From Scleroderma bovista (taxonomy: Eukaryota > Basidiomycota > Agaricomycetes > Boletales > Sclerodermataceae): a DNA stretch of 12,034 nt. The translations under genes were made by a program, and so were the position numbers. Below are positions 7,963 through 12,034 of this stretch, in pieces; position 1 is the first letter of the stretch, and the number at the start of each line of letters is the position of its first letter. The notes beneath the pieces are model-generated. The model worked only from the letters and a program-made list of their open reading frames with translations. It did no database searches and was not told the DNA's origin. Where the stretch lies: the NCBI GenBank assembly GCA_037178675.1, contig JAYMGJ010000383.1:1-12034 (forward strand), in the 5' to 3' direction.

Positions 7963-9558
7963 CTATGAATCTTCACCTGTTACTGACCACCGCATCCATG
8001 CACTGTGGCTACCATGGCACTTTATTATGACTGCTCCTTCAGGACGCTTAACCCTCCACGAATGGGTCGGCTTCTTGCGGTTATCCCCATCATACCCACA
8101 GTGCCTGTACCCGCACTCAAAGGAGTATGATCCATCCCTATGCTGCACTGACAGCCATTTCTGAAGAGCCCCACACTGGGGGCATTGTATTGGCAGGGGC
8201 TGTCCCCATGGCTGGCAGTCCCGGTGCGTCCACACATATTTTGTGACCTGAAATACGCTCTTCCCATCACCAGAATTTCCCAGAAAAAAGTGCACAATGC
8301 CGGTGTCCATTCCAAGTGTTGTTGACTCCTTCAACACATGCTCAAGGGCAACCGTAAATATGAATCCGTGGATGACGATCGATTTCGTGACACGCATCAA
8401 AAGTTCTGCAATGTTGCACGTCTGTAGACGGGGAGTGTCAAATGCCAGGGCATTGGATACTTGAAACCTAGATAAAATGCAATAAGTTAGCAAATGAGAA
8501 ACTATTGCTTACTTACTTTGCTAGGCTGTCACGCAGCAAATTAAATGATTCTCTTTGGTTGACGACAGAACCGCAGACAGCGATGTACATAAAGCTATTT
8601 GGGATGAATTTTTTGAAAGGTCAGAAAAGGCTATCAAGGAACTCCAAGAATAGTTAGTCCCATGAATTAAAAAAGACTTTGGAGACCTACGTTGTCAATG
8701 CGAGCAGCTGCACTACAGCCAGACCCATCGGCACCAACAAATAGATCCCCCCTATCCGCATCGCTGTGGTCAGTGAGAATAATCAAAACATACTTGTAAT
8801 CCTGCCTAAGGCCCTCTATCGAGTATGTGGCACGGCGGGTATACTCTGTGGCTGCCTCATCTGTACCAAGGTCGAATGGTACATCGAGCGTGTCAAGGCC
8901 ACTGTGGGGGAAATAGTCCGAAAGACTCTGGTGAATTATTCCGGCATGGAATGTAGAGGTGATCAACGAGAGATAGAAATGGATGAGAAGAACAGTGGGT
9001 GAAAGGATGTGGCCGTAAGTCCCTAACTCAAACCTTCCAGACACGGGAAGGAATGTGGGGAGTATCGGAACATTATCCTTTATAAATCCCTGTAGGAGGT
9101 TTATACCAGTTAACTAGACAAGAAACGAAGCCACACACCACGTATGGTCTGCATGCTTTTTGCCGCTGGATAAGGAGCCAGTGGCAAGAAACGCACTGGA
9201 AACGTACGTCATCTTCTATGAGGGTGGCCCGATGCTCTTCAGGGACCTGAATGCATTTCGAACACATAGCACACAGGCAGTTATCGCACTTGTAGAGGAA
9301 GCCACCGTCCTGGCACAGATAACAAAACTAGTATATCTTAGTCCTGGGGGAAAATCAAGAGAAAAATGTACTTACCAGTATCTTGGGCGGCTTTGCAGCT
9401 GTTACCTTATCCGCGCGCCATCGGAGGGGAGGGACGCGAATAGTTGGCATTACTGGCGGAGCGCCTGCTGCTCTTGCATTTCTGCACGGCTCTGGGATGG
9501 AGATACGATTTGCAGTTCCACCTGCGGACTTTTTGGCAGTTTGTCTCGTACGCGGCAT
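7963..9558 (-). pseudogene. Histone H3-tail mimic with PHD-like finger, caspase/CHAT-like region and zinc ribbon (one in-frame TGA)
   Basis: Exons: 9558-9376, 9327-9139, 9089-8691, 8641-8517, 8467-7963. Introns: 48, 49, 49 and 49 nt. All phases agree and give 466 positions plus a TAG stop. Residues 1-18 (MPRTRQTAKKSAGGTANR) match the H3 tail at 11 of 17 positions, with Lys9-Ser10 kept. Residues 63-109 fit a PHD finger with Cys for His: C63, C66, C75, C78, C83, C86, C106, C109. Residues ~222-340 have a caspase/CHAT-like layout: strand, DHSD with His232, GDLFVG; then strand, AVCGS with Cys280. A zinc ribbon follows (C394, C397, C417, C422). Position 264 is TGA (8623-8621), cutting the frame between His and Cys, so the gene is either broken or mis-modelled here. 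An in-frame ATG at 9663 would add 35 residues and bury the mimic. Similar proteins seem to occur in Agaricomycetes, from memory. Enzymatic activity is inference. Confidence 0.7.
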
Positions 9559-9835
9559 TGGAGGCGGCAGAGCAAGAAAGAGTGGGTGTGTGGCAGACGT
9601 AGAGAGCAGCTTGCAGAAGTGGTCTTGAGCCGACACCAGTTGATCACATGCTCTCTCAAACATTTGCCGAAGCGTTGTTGAGTACCTGACAAATATAGCC
9701 AAACATTGTTGTTGATTTATCAAGTCTTTTTTTTCCACGCCTCACCTCATTTACTTCAACCTCGACGACTCGACGATTGATCTTTCCACACCTCACATCC
9801 TCTGCTCTACCACATTGAGGAGTTGGCGATTCCAC
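9559..9835. other. 5' region of the histone-mimic gene
   Basis: Upstream sequence on the minus strand. An alternative ATG lies at 9663-9661. Plus-strand reading shows a direct repeat TTTCCACGCCTCACC (about 9731) and TTTCCACACCTCACA (about 9784), and CTCGACGA twice in tandem near 9762-9776. No separate gene is visible. Confidence 0.4.
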
Positions 9836-10212
9836 TTGGAGTGTCGATAGAGGGGATTGAATGGGACGTGCGGTCGCTCAATGGATTGGGAAGGTCGCCT
9901 GCAGGTAAGTTCAATTCAAGTCAAGCCCCGTTCTTCCACGATCTTACCCTCTCACTGCTCACTTCCAGGGCGCCGTCCTCCTTGGTAATGGGGCCTCGCC
10001 CTCTCATTTCTTTGTTTATTATGCAGGGCAATTTCTCTTGGAGTGTTGAATGGACTGGGAAGGTTGTCCCAAGGCAAGTCCAATCCAACATAATGCCACC
10101 CTTCCGCTATCGTTCCCATTAATGAGTCTTGACTCTCTCACTGCTCAACTCCAGGGCGCCGTCCTTGACAATTGGGTCCCGCCCTGTCGATTCTTTTTTA
10201 TTAGGCAGGACT
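9836..10212 (+). repeat. ~200-bp direct duplication with intron-like content
   Basis: Copy 1 (9836-~10030) and copy 2 (10038-~10212) align throughout. Shared blocks are TTGGAGTGT, GGAYTGGGAAGGT, CTCTCTCACTGCTCA, CTCCAGGGCGCCGTCC, GCCCTSTC and a terminal TTTATTA..GCAGG. Copy 1 contains a clean GTAAGT..TTCCAG intron (9905-9968, 64 nt). The equivalent site in copy 2 reads GCAAGT (10074) with acceptor at 10154. Reading frames across the copies are not conserved, so coding is not supported. Confidence 0.75.
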
Positions 10213-10250
10213 GTAGCCTGCCTAGTAAAAAAGGATGCAGGCGCCAAGCA

Positions 10251-10420
10251 AAGTCAGTCTTATTTAATCCATTTTTACACTGATGTCTATTTAGGTAGGT
10301 ATGCTCGCTCCCCCCCGCGTACTATGTTCTTTGTCGAAGTCGGCCTCATTTCATTCACTTTTACACTGACTTCTATTCAAGTAGGTATGCTTGCTCCGCT
10401 CATCGTTGGTCCTGGGGGAT
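10251..10420 (+). repeat. 86-bp tandem duplication (two units, third copy at ~10605)
   Basis: AAGTCRG..CATTTT.. TACACTGAYKTCTATT.. GTAGGTATGCTYGCTCC occurs twice, with GTAGGT at 10295 and 10381 (period 86). A third, diverged copy (AAGTCGGTCTCAT..CGCTGACATCTATGCACAG) forms most of the intron at 10598-10649, so the duplicated unit spans an intron 3' end plus the next exon start. Confidence 0.6.
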
Positions 10421-10600
10421 TGTTTCTCGACGCCGGGGTGTGGGTGCGCTTGCACCCCTCCCACTCGTCTTTGGGTCTGGGGGATTGTTTCTCGACGCCG
10501 GCGTGTGGGTGCACTTGCACCCCTCCTGCTCGTCGTTGGGTCTGGGGGATTGTTTGTCGTGGTGCCAGTGTATGCTCACTCCAACCTGCAGTACTGTGTA
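10412..10600 (+). repeat. 65-bp tandem repeat, about three units
   Basis: CTGGGGGATTGTTT recurs at 10412, 10477 and 10542, an exact 65-bp period. The first two units are nearly identical and each contains the stem GGGTGC..GCACCC around a 4-nt loop. The third diverges after ~17 bp. Weaker relatives (GTCTGGG..GAC..GGTGT) appear at about 10670 and 10720. Confidence 0.85.
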
Positions 10601-10985
10601 AGTCCAAGTCGGTCTCATGTTTCATTTTTCCGCTGACATCTATGCACAGGATCGCTCATTCCTTTCAGTCTGGGGCAGAGGATCTGTATTGACACAGGTG
10701 TATGGTTGATGATTTTTGGGTCTGGGTGTGTTATTTGTATGGACACTGGTGTTGTTGTGGTCGTAAGTGCTAGTCTTTTCTCTTGTCCAACAACTGATAA
10801 AAATTGTCAGTGCTCAAGCCTATCCGCTGGGAACAAGTCAGACTGGCCAATGCGATTGCAACATTCTTCGACCACTTTGCAAGCGCATCGAAGTAAGTCT
10901 CCTTATCCTCTTTTCCCAAGTCCCTGATGCAGATCAGTACAAAAGCCTCTCAGGTTTCCTTTGTAATACGTATAATTATTTGTAA
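10598..10985 (+). other. Candidate spliced transcript, coding frame unresolved
   Basis: Three well-formed introns lie in a row: 10598-10649 (52 nt, GCTGAC branch, CACAG), 10763-10810 (48 nt, ACTGATA branch, GTCAG) and 10893-10953 (61 nt, CCTGATG branch, CTCAG), all with GTAAGT donors. The exons between are 113 and 82 nt. One frame stays open from 10652 to TAA at 10983-10985 across the last two introns, but splicing to the upstream exon creates TGA at the junction. This could be the 3' part of a gene scrambled by the duplications to its left, or a non-coding RNA. I recognise no protein domain. Confidence 0.35.
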
Positions 10986-11733
10986 TAGTTTTCTTTTTTG
11001 GGAGCCAGCTTTTCAAGGGGAGGGCCCCCTCTTGGCAAGTTGACCCCCACCTTTTCGTCTCTTATGATTAGCCAAATGTATAAGTAGTCCCTGTGCCTTG
11101 TATAATTTCCATTTGTGTGGGAGTGACCCTACTGTTTTTGTCACATGATCATGCAAACCCTAACCTAAGTGATCCACATGCCCTCGAGCATCTGTGTGGT
11201 TTTACCTTGCTGTTTGATGTGTTTCTTCACAAGTATAACATATAGAGCAGTGTCTCAGTAGCCGCCAGTATCTCAGATCAGTCGCCACTATTGACCCCAT
11301 TGAATTAAGCACCCTCCAGCAATACGTCTCGGTTCCCCAAATCTCACAACTGGTATATGCATAGACAAATAATCGCTGGCAAGGCCAGATGTGTCAATTG
11401 TTGATACCAGTTGTCACAAGATGGTCAAACATAACTTGAATGCTTGAAACACAAACTTCAGTGGGCGAGAGAAAAAATTTGACGTTTCTATTCCGCTACA
11501 AGCAAACCGATAAGTTCTAGGACGCGGTGCTGGAAGGCTGTAGGTGTTAAGAAGTATACCTAAGGAGGAGTTGTCAAACATAAATTTGTAAGTCAGCATT
11601 GTATGTAGGTTCATATTATGTTGTCAACAGCAGTGTATTAACCTAAAATCATGGTAGAGTGAGGCGGCAAAGCATATGTAGAGGTCCATCCCCCATTGAT
11701 TTTTTCCTGATCCCCCAGTTTGCTCGTACCTGA
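10986..11733. other. Non-coding stretch, no gene seen
   Basis: Mixed-composition sequence without a supported ORF. It contains one nested inverted repeat (11346-11414) and a GTCAAACATAA direct repeat near 11424 and 11573. Confidence 0.45.
11346..11414. repeat. Nested inverted repeat (hairpin)
   Basis: ACAACTGGTAT (11346-11356) and its exact reverse complement ATACCAGTTGT (11404-11414) flank a 47-bp loop. The loop contains a second perfect hairpin, CTGGC-AAG-GCCAG (11376-11388). It may form an RNA or cruciform structure; no function can be assigned. Confidence 0.55.
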
Positions 11734-12034
11734 TTTGTGCGTAGAGACGACGCCGGCCAACAAAGCGCAGGAGCCGGCTGGATAGGGTACCACAGCTTAC
11801 ATGACATCTTCCAGGGCTCCAAGCCCCTGGGACCATACATGGAGATCTACGATGCAGAAGCCACCGCCATCAACAATGCATTGAAAGCCGCCATCACCTA
11901 TGCAACGGAGCACAACGTCACACACATCCACGTTTTTGCGGACAACCAGGCTGCCGTACGAACTGTGTTTGACGTTGTACTGGGATCATCCCAGCATGTC
12001 AACCTCCACACCCGCTCTCTCATCGTCTCCTTCC
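11734..12034 (+). CDS. RNase H domain of a non-LTR retrotransposon, partial
   Basis: The frame is open from after TGA at 11731 to the window edge. It reads SAGAGWIGY, then MEIYDAEATAINNALKAAI, then IHVFADNQAAV. This is the RNase HI layout: a Gly-rich first strand, the conserved Glu in the aEl.A...AL helix, and the conserved Asp in the FaDNqaA strand. The first-strand Asp would be in RRDDAGQQ, but the usual D-G-S is not clear. Such a domain follows reverse transcriptase in LINE-type elements of fungi. No reverse transcriptase lies upstream; the preceding DNA is non-coding and more AT-rich. The element therefore seems 5'-truncated, with its junction around 11740-11760 and the rest beyond the window. 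Confidence 0.7.

Noticed and set aside
8091..8600. A Walker A-like match (GNSGDGKS, residues 362-369) in the zinc-ribbon half of the H3-mimic protein.
   Set aside because: Only ~100 residues remain after it and no Walker B or NTPase layout follows; it sits in a loop before the conserved WTHRDCQPWG segment. Chance match is more likely.
9160..9681. A 173-codon plus-strand ORF.
   Set aside because: It is antisense to the first two exons of the H3-mimic gene, which have canonical introns and a coherent domain order.
11153..11168. AAACCCTAACCTAA, like telomeric repeat or a telo-box.
   Set aside because: Less than two repeat units; not enough for an interstitial telomere.
1..12034. tRNA, rRNA and CRISPR arrays.
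   Set aside because: No T-loop or anticodon-arm patterns, no rRNA-like blocks, and the repeats here are contiguous rather than spaced by unique spacers.

Overview
The window looks like a transposon-rich stretch of a filamentous basidiomycete genome, most likely a mushroom-forming fungus (Agaricomycetes). The reasons are dense short introns (mostly 48-66 nt, with GT..AG ends and CTAAY/CTGAY branch sites), LTR-like and non-LTR retroelement debris, and minisatellites between genes. The organism is inferred from gene structure and from resemblance to families I recall; no search was run.

Left part (1-3480): a short degenerate tandem repeat, an unrecognised plus-strand ORF (456-953), an LTR-like segment (about 1081-2008) with TATA box, hairpin and AATAAA, and then a striking 1.2-kb satellite (2282-3479). 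The satellite is made of alternating ~45- and ~35-bp monomers arranged in eight-monomer higher-order units of about 315 bp.

Middle part (3480-9835): minus-strand genes. A small two-exon zinc-finger protein (4179-3735) lies beyond two minisatellites. Then come two co-directional multi-exon genes 252 bp apart. The upstream one (9558-7963) encodes a protein whose N-terminus copies the histone H3 tail, followed by a PHD-like zinc finger, a region that resembles a caspase/CHAT-type cysteine protease (His232/Cys280), and a C-terminal zinc ribbon. One in-frame TGA lies between the His and the Cys. The downstream one (7710-5104) encodes a 744-residue basic, nuclear-looking protein with an HMG-box-like segment and a very Lys/Arg-rich tail. 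Together they look like a chromatin-directed gene pair; that is inference from sequence features only.

Right part (9836-12034): a patchwork of nested tandem duplications (about 200-, 86- and 65-bp units) carrying intron-like signals on the plus strand but no convincing protein, then non-coding sequence with a nested hairpin. At the right edge is the RNase H domain of a non-LTR retrotransposon that runs off the window.
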